From: CAYRVX01 sp964642165
Lineage (GTDB): Bacteria > Planctomycetota > Phycisphaerae > SM23-33
Length of the DNA stretch: 21,855 bases
Direction: 5' to 3'
Assembly (NCBI GenBank): GCA_964642165.1
Contig: CAZXOC010000111.1
Location: 1-21,855, forward strand
The notes beneath the pieces were generated by a model, which had not been told where the DNA came from, ran no database searches, and saw nothing but the letters and a program-made list of their open reading frames with translations. This document shows, piece after piece, positions 14,922-21,855 of the stretch; within the stretch, counting starts at the first letter, position 1, and every line of letters starts with the position of its first letter. The translations under genes and the position numbers were made by a program.

Positions 14922-14927
14922 AGTATA
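14922..14927 (-). promoter_or_regulatory. Weak candidate -10 box for the alpha-toroid gene
   Basis: TATACT on the minus strand, 134 nt upstream of the ATG at 14788, in otherwise GC-rich DNA. There is no recognisable -35. Offered only because it is the best match in the leader. Confidence 0.25.
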
Positions 14928-15064
14928 GCGGCCCTCCGCCCTCTCGGCCCAGCGGCCTCCGCGCCGAGTCGCGGCGAGCCGTCCCCGCGGGCGTCCGCCG
15001 CGCCGCCGCAGCCAGGGAAACGGGCCGGTTGCCCGGGCCAATCTTGGCACACCCCCTACTGCAA

Positions 15065-15086
15065 ACCCCGCAGGGGTGATCTGCGG
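15065..15086. other. Pair of competing short hairpins
   Basis: Two alternative perfect stems share bases: ACCCC/GGGGT (15065-15069 with 15073-15077) and CCGCAG/CTGCGG (15068-15073 with 15081-15086). Mutually exclusive stems can be regulatory, but no gene product or ligand is suggested. This lies in the 1014-bp non-coding stretch 14789-15802, in which I see no intact gene. Confidence 0.3.
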
Positions 15087-15143
15087 TGAAACCCCGGCAC
15101 GTTTCCGACGCCGTTCGGTGGTCTTGGCGTCCCGAGCCTCGTG

Positions 15144-15159
15144 CGGGGCAGCAGCCCCG
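15144..15159 (+). other. GC-rich hairpin ahead of an AT-rich patch
   Basis: A perfect 6-bp stem CGGGGC/GCCCCG with an AGCA loop. A six-T run follows only 17 nt later (15177-15182), too distant for a classical terminator, though it could be a weak one. Confidence 0.3.
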
Positions 15160-15170
15160 GGTTTCCGAAA

Positions 15171-15224
15171 TTACAATTTTTTGGATTTTTCCTGTATACA
15201 AGGATCGGGGGCTGTCGATACAAT
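15171..15224 (+). promoter_or_regulatory. AT-rich promoter-like patch
   Basis: The most AT-rich stretch of the window. It offers TTACAA (15171-15176), an 18-bp spacer and TATACA (15195-15200), and further on TACAAT (15219-15224) without a good -35. The minus strand also contains promoter-like hexamers, so direction is uncertain. It could drive a short transcript ending at the terminator at 15297-15327. Confidence 0.4.
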
Positions 15225-15296
15225 GCATGCCGTAACGCGTGTGCTGTGACGAGAGAACGACCGCACCCATGCCCCGACCCCATGGCACACGTGTCG

Positions 15297-15327
15297 GGCC
15301 GGCAGACGCCTCTGTCGGCCTCTTTTA
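15297..15327 (+). terminator. Rho-independent terminator
   Basis: GGCCGGCAGA (15297-15306), a CGCC loop, then TCTGTCGGCC (15311-15320): a 10-bp stem with a single G-T pair, followed directly by TCTTTTA. No gene ends just upstream on the plus strand, so it must close a short leader, a small RNA, or a transcript of a lost gene. Confidence 0.6.
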
Positions 15328-15613
15328 TGCGCCGCTCGCCACGGCGACCCCCGTCCTCAGCGCCACGTCATGAGCCCTCCCGTCGCCCCCTGGCAGTTCT
15401 CGGGGATTTCGCCTTTTTACGGGAGCCGGGACCCGCCGTCGCCGCCCCGCTGCCGTAGGGCCATCGCCCTGGGCGGTCTTCGGGCCTTCCCCTCAGGCGT
15501 CCGCGCTGGCCAGGTGAGTCCTCTGGCAGCAGGGATGGCACTGCGAGCCGGGTGGGACCGGGGGGCCTGCGGGGCCGCGGAGTCGGCATCTGGCGGGATC
15601 GGGACGTTTCCGT

Positions 15614-15730
15614 TTGCCCGTGGACGGCCGCAAGGGCGGGCTGCTGTGGGCCGTCTCTCCCACCGACGGCGCGAACGGGAGGCTGGTCCTGGCCACGACG
15701 GACGGCCGTGTCCTCTGCTTCGCCGGCCGC
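15614..15730 (+). pseudogene. C-terminal remnant of a lost propeller gene
   Basis: This frame reads DGRKGGLLWAVSPTDG followed by ANGRLVLATTDGRVLCFAGR. It lines up with the C-terminal end of protein B (ARKGAVLRAVSAADG ... AGGRLYLADRSGRVLCLGAK, about residues 1042-1099), except that about 19 residues in the middle are deleted and the stop codon is lost, so the frame runs on into protein B. No signal or upstream body of the gene is visible. The simplest reading is a decayed tandem paralogue upstream of protein B, which has its own Shine-Dalgarno and signal peptide. Confidence 0.6.
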
Positions 15731-15802
15731 CAGGAACAGCGACCCCTGCCGGGCACGCGAGCGTTCATTCACGGGAAGCCCATCGCACGAAGGAGCCGAA
15801 GC

Positions 15803-18800
15803 ATGCCGAGAGCGGCGCAGTCGTTTGCGGCGTGGGTTGCGGCAGCGGCCCTGGTCGCCGCGTCGCCGGGCTCGAGCGCCGCCGCCGGCGCGGAGGCCCG
15901 TGAGATCCTCGACGCAACCGGCGTGAAGGGCGGGCTCGTCGTCCACGTCGGCTGCGGGCCTTCGACAGGCTCAGGGCAGGGGGGCAACCTCACCGCCGCG
16001 CTGCGCGCCGACGGGCGCTACCTGGTGCACGGCCTGGCGCGCGACGCGGCCGGCGCGGCGAAGGCCCGCGAGCACATCCAGAAGCTCGGGCTGTACGGCG
16101 TGGTGTCGGTGGAGCGCTGGCCGCACAGCCGCCTGCCCTACGCCGGGAACCTGGTGAACCTGGTCGTCTCGGAGGACCTCGGCGGGACCCCGATGGGCGA
16201 GGTGATGCGTGTCCTCGCGCCCGGGGGCGTGGCGTACGTCCGGCGCGGCGGGCAGTGGGCCCGGACCGTCAAGCCCTGGCCGAAGGACATCGACCAGTGG
16301 ACGCACTACCTGCACGACGCGACGAACAACGCCGTGGCGAAGGACACCGTCGTCGCCCCGCCGAAGCGGATGCAGTGGGTGGCCAGGCCGCTATATGGCC
16401 GGAGCCACGAGATCGACACGACCGTCTGCGCGCTCGTCTCGGCGAACGGGCGGGCGTTCTACATCCTGGACGAGGGCCTGACGGGCATCACCGACCCGCG
16501 CCTGCCGCAGACGTGGTCGCTCGTCGCGCGGGACGCCTTCAACGGCGTGCGGCTGTGGAAGCGCCCGATCGAGCGCTGGGGCTGGCCCGAGTGGAAGAAC
16601 GCCGACCTGGCCGGCAAGGACTGGACGGGCTTCCGCGGGCAGCGGACCCGCTCGCCCATCGCCCTGCCGCGGCGGCTGGTCGCCGTCGGCGACCGCGTGT
16701 ACGTCACGCTGGGCTACAACGCGCCGCTGACGATCCTCGACGCGGCCACGGGACAGGTCCTCCGCGACTGCCAGGGCACCGAGGGCACCGACGAGATCGT
16801 CTGCGACCGGGGCGTCGCGGTGCTCTGCGTGCGCAAGACGCCGCTGGCGCCCGTCCGGGAGCCCGCCCCGCAGCCCGCCAAGGCCGCGGCGAAGCAACCG
16901 GGCAAGAAGGCAGCCAAGCGGCGGCGCGGCCGAAGCTCCGGCACGCCCCCGCCCGCGTCCCTCGTCGCCGTCCAGGCCGACACCGGCCGGGTCCTCTGGC
17001 GCAGGCCCCCGGGGCAGGTCCTGCCGATGTCCTTGGCCGCCGCCGACGGGCGGGCGTTCTTCCACAACCACAAGGAGATCGTCTGCCTGGACCTGAAGAC
17101 GGGCCAACCGCGCTGGCGTGCGACCTGCCAGGCGGCCCGCGGGGGCTTCTGGAACTCCTCCTGCACGCTCGTGGTGCAGAGGGGCGTGGTGCTGCTGCTG
17201 AGCTCCGGCAAGCTCGAGGCCTTCTCCGCCGCCGACGGCGCGCCCCTCTGGCAGGGCCGCGGCGGACGCGGGCCCGGCGTCGCCAATCCCCCCGACCTGT
17301 TCGTCGCCGGCGGGCTGGTCTGGGCCGGCGCCAGCCGATCCGGGCTCGACCCGAAAACCGGGCAGGTCAAGCACACGCTGGACCTCCAGAAGGTCATCAC
17401 CCCCGGCCACCATTACCGCTGCTACCGCAGCAAGGCCACCGAGCGCTACCTGCTGTGGCCCAAGCGGGGGGTGGAGTTCCTGGACGTCCGGGGGGCGAAC
17501 CACATGAGGCAGGACTGGCTTCGGCCCCCTTGCCGCTACGGCGTGATGCCCTGCAACGGGATGCTCTACGTGCCGCCGAGCCAGTGCTTCTGCTACCCCG
17601 GCGTGCGCCTGCAAGGCTTCAACGCCCTGTCGCCCGGCCCCGTCGAGCCGCCGAAGGGCACCGGCGATGACACCCGCCTCGAGCGCGGGCCGGCCTACGG
17701 CCACGTCGGGAATCCCGAATCGGGAACCGGCGATGGCGATTGGCCCACGCTGCGCCACGACGCCAAGCGAAGCGGCAGCACGAAGGGACCCGTGCCCGCC
17801 GACGTGCGACGCCTCTGGCAGGTCGAGGTGGGCGGGCGAATCACCCAGCCCGTCCTCGCGGGCGGCCGGCTCTACGTCGCCTCCGTGGACGCGCACACCG
17901 TTCACGCCCTGGAGGCCGCCGGCGGTCGGCGGCTCTGGAGCTACACGGCCGGCGGACGCGTGGATTCCCCGCCGACGATCCACCGGGGCATGGTCCTGTT
18001 CGGCTCGGCGGACGGCTGGGCCTACTGCCTGCGTGCGGCCGACGGCGAGCTGGCCTGGCGCTTCCGCGGGGCGCCGACCGCGCGGCGGATCGTGGCGTTC
18101 GGGCAGGTGGAATCGGCCTGGCCCGTCCACGGCAACGTGCTGGTGAAGGACGGCGTGGTGTTCTTCGCCGCCGGACGGTCGAGCTACCTCGACGGCGGCA
18201 TCCACGTGTACGGGCTGGACCCGGCCACGGGCAAGGTGCTCCACCGGGCGCGGCTGGACGGCCCGCACCCGGACATCGCCAAGGACGTCGGCCGCCCGTT
18301 CGACATGGACGGGACGCTGGCCGACGTGCTCGTGACCGACGGCGAGCGGATCTACATGCGCCAGGTCATGTTCGACGCCCGGCTCCGCCCCCGGGACGCG
18401 CCGCGGCTCAGCCGCATGGGCGACCGGGAGATGGGCCTGCACCTGACGGCCACCGGCGGGCTGCTGGACGACTGCGCGTGGAACCGGACGTTCTGGACGT
18501 ACTGTCGCCGCTGGCCGGGCTACTACATCGCCAACCAGTCCCCCAAGGCGGGCCAGCTCCTGGTCTTCGACGAGGCCACCACCTATGGGGTGAAGTGCTA
18601 CACGCGGAGGAACCGCCACAGCCCCATGTTCTTCCCGGGCACGGACGGCTACCTGCTGTTCGCCGACGACAACCGCAACGAGCCCGTGCTCGTCGGCGAG
18701 GCGGGCACGGGCAAGCCCATCCGCTGGCTGCCGGCCGTCAACAAGGCCATCGGGCACAAGCTCGACATGAAGGCCGTCAACGCCGACAAGGGCACCGGCT

Positions 18801-19102
18801 TCACGCGGGCGGCCCCGCCGAAGTGGGCCAAGTGGCTGCCCGTCCGCGTCCGGGCGATGGTGCTGGCGGGCGAGACGCTCTTCGTCGCCGGCCCGCCGGA
18901 CGTGCTGGATGCCGCCGATCCGCTCGCGGCCTTCGAGGCCCGCAAGGGCGCCGTGCTCCGGGCGGTCTCGGCCGCCGACGGCAGGAAGCTCCGCGAGTGC
19001 AAGCTGGACAGCCCGCCCGTCTTCGACGGGCTCATCGCCGCCGGCGGGCGGCTGTACCTGGCCGACCGAAGCGGCCGCGTGCTCTGCCTGGGAGCGAAGT
19101 AG
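15803..19102 (+). CDS. Protein B: exported methyltransferase-like domain fused to PQQ-like propellers
   Basis: A 1099-residue predicted exported protein. The ATG at 15803 has AAGGAG 7 nt upstream and begins a signal peptide (about residues 1-28). Residues about 33-160 are a class-I methyltransferase-like Rossmann domain: strand 1 and glycine loop LVVHVGCG (45-52), interrupted by an 8-residue repeat-encoded insert, then GNLTAALRADGRYLVHGLARD, VVSEDLG and EVMRVLAPGGVAYVRRGG. The W-T-H-Y junction (W166) leads into about 900 residues of PQQ-like blades, with a Lys/Pro/Ala-rich loop near 350-390. Cysteines C577, C584, C595 and C597 form the motif shared with protein A. The start upstream at 15614 was rejected as a remnant. 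It heads a likely operon with protein C, 25 nt downstream. A working methyltransferase is doubtful; a binding or structural role outside the cytoplasm is inferred. Confidence 0.88.
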   Translation: MPRAAQSFAAWVAAAALVAASPGSSAAAGAEAREILDATGVKGGLVVHVGCGPSTGSGQGGNLTAALRADGRYLVHGLARDAAGAAKAREHIQKLGLYGVVSVERWPHSRLPYAGNLVNLVVSEDLGGTPMGEVMRVLAPGGVAYVRRGGQWARTVKPWPKDIDQWTHYLHDATNNAVAKDTVVAPPKRMQWVARPLYGRSHEIDTTVCALVSANGRAFYILDEGLTGITDPRLPQTWSLVARDAFNGVRLWKRPIERWGWPEWKNADLAGKDWTGFRGQRTRSPIALPRRLVAVGDRVYVTLGYNAPLTILDAATGQVLRDCQGTEGTDEIVCDRGVAVLCVRKTPLAPVREPAPQPAKAAAKQPGKKAAKRRRGRSSGTPPPASLVAVQADTGRVLWRRPPGQVLPMSLAAADGRAFFHNHKEIVCLDLKTGQPRWRATCQAARGGFWNSSCTLVVQRGVVLLLSSGKLEAFSAADGAPLWQGRGGRGPGVANPPDLFVAGGLVWAGASRSGLDPKTGQVKHTLDLQKVITPGHHYRCYRSKATERYLLWPKRGVEFLDVRGANHMRQDWLRPPCRYGVMPCNGMLYVPPSQCFCYPGVRLQGFNALSPGPVEPPKGTGDDTRLERGPAYGHVGNPESGTGDGDWPTLRHDAKRSGSTKGPVPADVRRLWQVEVGGRITQPVLAGGRLYVASVDAHTVHALEAAGGRRLWSYTAGGRVDSPPTIHRGMVLFGSADGWAYCLRAADGELAWRFRGAPTARRIVAFGQVESAWPVHGNVLVKDGVVFFAAGRSSYLDGGIHVYGLDPATGKVLHRARLDGPHPDIAKDVGRPFDMDGTLADVLVTDGERIYMRQVMFDARLRPRDAPRLSRMGDREMGLHLTATGGLLDDCAWNRTFWTYCRRWPGYYIANQSPKAGQLLVFDEATTYGVKCYTRRNRHSPMFFPGTDGYLLFADDNRNEPVLVGEAGTGKPIRWLPAVNKAIGHKLDMKAVNADKGTGFTRAAPPKWAKWLPVRVRAMVLAGETLFVAGPPDVLDAADPLAAFEARKGAVLRAVSAADGRKLRECKLDSPPVFDGLIAAGGRLYLADRSGRVLCLGAK
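15959..15976. repeat. Short dispersed repeat (CCTTCGACAGGCTCAGGG) inside protein B
   Basis: CCTTCGACAGGCTCAGGG is a sequence I recognise as a widely dispersed short repeat of environmental bacterial genomes, where it leaves peptides such as STGSGQ or, on the other strand, PEPVEG; both appear here. It is in frame and lies in the glycine loop of the methyltransferase-like domain. Recognition is from memory, not from a search. No second copy was noticed in the window. Confidence 0.65.
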
Positions 19103-19127
19103 CCCCAACGCGAAAGGCGGTGTGCCG

Positions 19128-20399
19128 ATGCGAGCAGGACACAATCGGAGAAACGCCCCGCGGCGCGGGCGCGGTCTTGTGGCGGCCCTGGTCGTGGCAC
19201 TGATCTTGCCGACCGTCGCCGCCGCGCAGCGGGACTGGCCCCAGTTCCACGGGCCCCGGCGCGACAACAAGTCGGCCGAGACGGGGCTGCTGAAGTCGTG
19301 GCCGGCCGAGGGACCCAAGCGGCTCTGGACGGCCGAGGGCATCGGAGAGGGCTTCTCCACCGTCGCCGTCGCCGGCGGGCTGATCTACACGACGGGCAAC
19401 GTCGGGCGCAGCACCGTCATCACCGCGCTCGACCCGAACGGCAAGACGGCGTGGCAGGTGAGGAACGGCCCGGCCTGCCGGCACGAGCACAGCGGCACGC
19501 GGGGCACGCCGACCATCGACGGCGAGCGGCTCTACCACGAGAACGCCGACGGCGACGTCATCTGCCTCGACGCCCGCACGGGCAAGGAGGTCTGGTCGCT
19601 GAACATCCTCCGGAAGTTCGACGGGCGCAACATCCAGTGGGGCCTGGCCGAGTCGCTGCTGATCGACGGCAACCACGTCATCTGCACGCCCGGCGGCGCG
19701 GAGGCCGGCATCGTCGCGCTGGACAAGGCGACCGGGCGGACCGTCTGGGTCTGCCGGGAGACGCGCGACAAGCCCGGCTACTGCTCGCCGCTGCTCGTGG
19801 ACTACCAGGGCATCCGGCAGATCGTGACGCTGATGGCCACCTCCGTCGTCGGCGTGGACGCCCGGACCGGCAAGCTGCTGTGGCGCTGGGCGCACAAGAC
19901 GCCCTTCGACGAGAACATCACGACGCCGATCTTCCACGACGGGCGCGTCTTCGTGTCCACCCGCACGACGGGCGCGCGGCTGCTGAAGCTGACGGTGCAG
20001 GGCGACCGGGTCGCCGTCGAGCAGCTCTGGCACACGCGGGCGATGGACAACCAGCACGGCGGCGTGCTGCTGCTCGACGGGCACCTCTACGGCGCCTGCC
20101 ACTCGTCCCGATCGGGCTCGTGGGTCTGCCTGGAGCTCCGCACGGGCACGTGCACCTGCGGCGGGCGCGGCATCGGGCGGGCCTCGGCCACCTTCGCCGA
20201 CGGCCTGCTGGTCCTCCACAGCCAGCGCGGCACGGTCGCGCTGGTCCGCCCGAAGCCCGACGCCTTCGAGGTCATCAGCCAGTTCCGCCTCCCCCGCGGC
20301 GGACGCGGACCCAACTGGGCCCACCCCGTCGTCTGCGCCGGGCGCCTCCATCTCCGCCACGGCAACTTCCTGTACTGCTATGATATCAAGGGCAAGTGA
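19128..20399 (+). CDS. Protein C: exported PQQ-like beta-propeller
   Basis: A 423-residue protein with a signal peptide (about residues 1-33, basic N-region, cleavage after VAAA) followed by the motif RDWPQFHGPRRDNKSAE, the usual opening of planctomycete PQQ-like/BamB-type propellers. Blades are regular: GDVICLDARTGKEVWSL, AGIVALDKATGRTVWVC, VVGVDARTGKLLWRW, with GKEVW/GKLLW turns. It is a complete single propeller of normal length. AAGGCGG lies about 8 nt before the ATG, 25 nt after the end of protein B, so it is probably in the same operon. One blade turn reads GTCTCGG, where the position usually held by Trp is Cys. No PQQ-dehydrogenase catalytic residues are evident, so a scaffold or binding role is more likely than a redox enzyme. 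Confidence 0.9.
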   Translation: MRAGHNRRNAPRRGRGLVAALVVALILPTVAAAQRDWPQFHGPRRDNKSAETGLLKSWPAEGPKRLWTAEGIGEGFSTVAVAGGLIYTTGNVGRSTVITALDPNGKTAWQVRNGPACRHEHSGTRGTPTIDGERLYHENADGDVICLDARTGKEVWSLNILRKFDGRNIQWGLAESLLIDGNHVICTPGGAEAGIVALDKATGRTVWVCRETRDKPGYCSPLLVDYQGIRQIVTLMATSVVGVDARTGKLLWRWAHKTPFDENITTPIFHDGRVFVSTRTTGARLLKLTVQGDRVAVEQLWHTRAMDNQHGGVLLLDGHLYGACHSSRSGSWVCLELRTGTCTCGGRGIGRASATFADGLLVLHSQRGTVALVRPKPDAFEVISQFRLPRGGRGPNWAHPVVCAGRLHLRHGNFLYCYDIKGK

Positions 20400-20451
20400 G
20401 CGTCGGTGGTCCGGCGCGAGACTCGCACGCCGAATCCGGAAGGAGAGAAGA

Positions 20452-21753
20452 ATGAAACGGACAGCGTTGGTGCTCGGTGTGGCGTGTGCGGTGCTGATCG
20501 CGGCGCCCGTCGTGACGGCCGCGGAGAAGGTCCAGCAGGTCGTCGAGCCGAAGGAGAAGATCGTTCTCTTCGACGGCAAGACGTTCGACGGGTGGGTGCG
20601 TCACATCCGCGGCAAGGGCAACGTCGACGAGACGTGGACGATCAAGGCCGGCGGCGTCCTGGCCTGCACGGGCCGGCCCCCCGGGTACATCCGCACCGCC
20701 AAGGCCTACCGGAACTACAAGTTCCGCGTGGAGTACCGCTGGGCGGGGCGGACCGGAAACAACGGCGTCCTCGTCCACATGGTCGGCGAGGACCGCGTCT
20801 GGCCGAAGAGCCTCGAATGCCAGGGCATGTACCGCAACCAGGGCGACTTCTTCGAGATCGGCGGCGTCGAGTTCAACGAGCACAAGATCGGCGGGCACCG
20901 CGTCGGCGGGCGCCGCGTCAAGAAGTACGACCCCCCCAACGAGAAGAAACCCGGCGAGTGGAACGTCTACGAGGTCTGGGCCGTCGGCGACACGATCCGC
21001 CCGTACGTCAACGGCAAGCTCATGAACGAGGCGAGCGGCCTGGCCCTGACGGCCGGGAAGATCTGCCTCCAGAGTGAGGGCGCCCCGATCGAGTTCCGCA
21101 ACATCACCCTCGAGCCGGCGAGCGAGAAGACCAAGCCCTGGCCGGTCGCGCCGACGAAGAAGACCGTCCTGTTCAACGGCAAGGACCTCACCGGCTGGGT
21201 GCGGTTCATCCCCAACGACAAGCGCGACCGGCAGACGAAGCAGTGGACGGCGGAGAAGGTCTGGAGCGTCCAGGACGGCGTGATCCGCTGCGCGGGCAAG
21301 CCCGCCGGGTACATCCGCACGTGCGAGCACTACGCCAACTACAAGCTGCACGTCGAGTGGCGCTGGGTCGACAAGCCCACCAACAGCGGCGTGCTGCTGC
21401 ACCGCGCGGGGATCGACCGCGTCTGGCCGAAGTGCATCGAGGCCCAGCTCATGCACGCCAGCGCCGGCGACTTCTGGCTGCTGAGCCGCTCGACGCTGAC
21501 CGTCGGCGGCAAGCAGGTCGGCCCGAAGGGCTTCGCCAACATCAAGAAGAAGCACCCCTCCAACGAGAAGCCCGCCGGCGAGTGGAACACCTACGACATC
21601 GTCTGCGACGGCGGGACCGTCCGGCTGACCGTCAACGGCCTGCTCCAGAACGAGGGCACCGACGCCGACCCGGCCGGCGGGCCGATCTGCCTCCAGAGCG
21701 AGGGCAGCGCGATCGAGTTCCGCAACGTCTACCTCGAGCCGCTGGACAAGTAG
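20452..21753 (+). CDS. Exported protein with two DUF1080 (3-keto-disaccharide hydrolase) domains
   Basis: A 433-residue protein with a signal peptide (about residues 1-24) and two tandem DUF1080 domains, at about 36-222 and 237-430. DUF1080 (PF06439) is a concanavalin-like sandwich annotated as 3-keto-disaccharide hydrolase. The copies are clearly homologous: LFDGKTFDGWVR/LFNGKDLTGWVR, PPGYIRT/PAGYIRT, NNGVLVHMVGEDRVWPK/NSGVLLHRAGIDRVWPK, GEWNVYE/GEWNTYD, ICLQSEGAPIEFRNITLEP/ICLQSEGSAIEFRNVYLEP. They differ in the middle: GDFFEIG against GDFWLLS. GGAAGGAG at 20438-20445 is 6 nt before the ATG, the best Shine-Dalgarno in the window. It follows protein C by 52 nt. A role in cleaving 3-keto sugars outside the cytoplasm, possibly linked to the Gfo/Idh enzyme at 4891, is inference. 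Confidence 0.92.
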   Translation: MKRTALVLGVACAVLIAAPVVTAAEKVQQVVEPKEKIVLFDGKTFDGWVRHIRGKGNVDETWTIKAGGVLACTGRPPGYIRTAKAYRNYKFRVEYRWAGRTGNNGVLVHMVGEDRVWPKSLECQGMYRNQGDFFEIGGVEFNEHKIGGHRVGGRRVKKYDPPNEKKPGEWNVYEVWAVGDTIRPYVNGKLMNEASGLALTAGKICLQSEGAPIEFRNITLEPASEKTKPWPVAPTKKTVLFNGKDLTGWVRFIPNDKRDRQTKQWTAEKVWSVQDGVIRCAGKPAGYIRTCEHYANYKLHVEWRWVDKPTNSGVLLHRAGIDRVWPKCIEAQLMHASAGDFWLLSRSTLTVGGKQVGPKGFANIKKKHPSNEKPAGEWNTYDIVCDGGTVRLTVNGLLQNEGTDADPAGGPICLQSEGSAIEFRNVYLEPLDK

Positions 21754-21763
21754 CCCCGACGAA

Positions 21764-21785
21764 CGCGCCGTTGCGCGACACTTTT
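21764..21785 (+). terminator. Weak intrinsic terminator after the DUF1080 gene
   Basis: CGCGC (21764-21768), a CGTT loop and GCGCG (21773-21777), then ACACTTTT. The stem is only 5 bp and the T run is short and slightly displaced. It starts 10 nt after the stop codon. Confidence 0.4.
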
Positions 21786-21831
21786 CGGGCCTTTCGGCGG
21801 AATTCTCACGCCCCGAGCCGCCGCCCGAAAA
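21782..21831. repeat. Bulged inverted repeat at the right edge
   Basis: TTTTCGGG (21782-21789) and CGGCGG (21795-21800) pair with CCGCCG (21818-21823) and CCCGAAAA (21824-21831): 14 pairs with a 5-nt bulge and a 17-nt loop. The A and T ends would let it work as a terminator in either direction, perhaps also for a convergent gene beyond the window. Confidence 0.45.
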
Positions 21832-21855
21832 ACGGCCATAAGTCTAGATCGATTG

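Noticed and set aside
14789..15052. N-terminal extension of the alpha-toroid protein (88 residues)
   Set aside because: Arg/Gly/Ala-rich low-complexity sequence ahead of a good hydrophobic N-terminus; it is probably leader DNA kept open by high GC.
1..21855. tRNA, rRNA, CRISPR arrays, insertion sequences, toxin-antitoxin or phage genes
   Set aside because: Scanned by eye on both strands; no cloverleaf, regular spaced repeat, transposase or inverted-repeat-bounded element was found.

Overview
The window is GC-rich throughout and looks like a scaffold from a metagenome-assembled planctomycete, or a close PVC relative. The support is the gene content: several large exported PQQ-like beta-propellers, a DUF1080 (3-keto-disaccharide hydrolase) protein, a Gfo/Idh/MocA oxidoreductase, a malectin-like domain and a membrane-anchored squalene-cyclase-type alpha-toroid protein. 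This combination is typical of Planctomycetota. A run of exactly 100 N between two identical 55-bp copies marks a scaffold join. No rRNA, tRNA, CRISPR array or insertion sequence was seen.

Layout. Bases 1-4723 are housekeeping genes, all on the minus strand. In transcription order they are thiS (4723-4523), the scaffold gap, thiG (4144-3332), a small three-helix membrane protein (3179-2649), a DinG-type Fe-S helicase (2648-648) and the 5' part of hflX (555 to the left edge). thiS has a good sigma70-like promoter (TTGACC-18-TACAAT), and hflX has its own perfect TATAAT box.

Bases 4891-12556 run on the plus strand. They hold a Gfo/Idh/MocA oxidoreductase, a 1471-residue exported propeller protein with an embedded methyltransferase-like fold and a C-terminal malectin-like domain (protein A), a hexapeptide left-handed beta-helix protein, and an exported TolB/WD40-like propeller. 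A convergent minus gene (14788-12569) encodes the alpha-toroid protein. A 1-kb non-coding stretch with hairpins, an AT-rich promoter-like patch, a terminator and the wreck of an older propeller gene separates it from the next plus-strand cluster. That cluster is a 1099-residue methyltransferase-like/propeller protein (protein B), a 423-residue propeller (protein C) and a double-DUF1080 protein, closely spaced and probably one operon that ends at hairpins near the right edge.

How the parts may work together. Most proteins of the right-hand two thirds carry export signals and have folds that bind or process carbohydrates or act as surface scaffolds, so this is best read as an envelope or extracytoplasmic module, possibly for keto-sugar or polysaccharide handling. 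That is inference. The most unusual point is that proteins A and B both fuse a class-I methyltransferase-like Rossmann domain to a propeller through the same junction (W-T-H-x-Y) and share a C-x8-G-x-L-x2-P-x(3-5)-C-x-C motif, although both seem to be exported to where SAM is not expected. In protein B a short dispersed repeat has landed in frame in the SAM-binding glycine loop, which suggests the domain no longer works as a methyltransferase.
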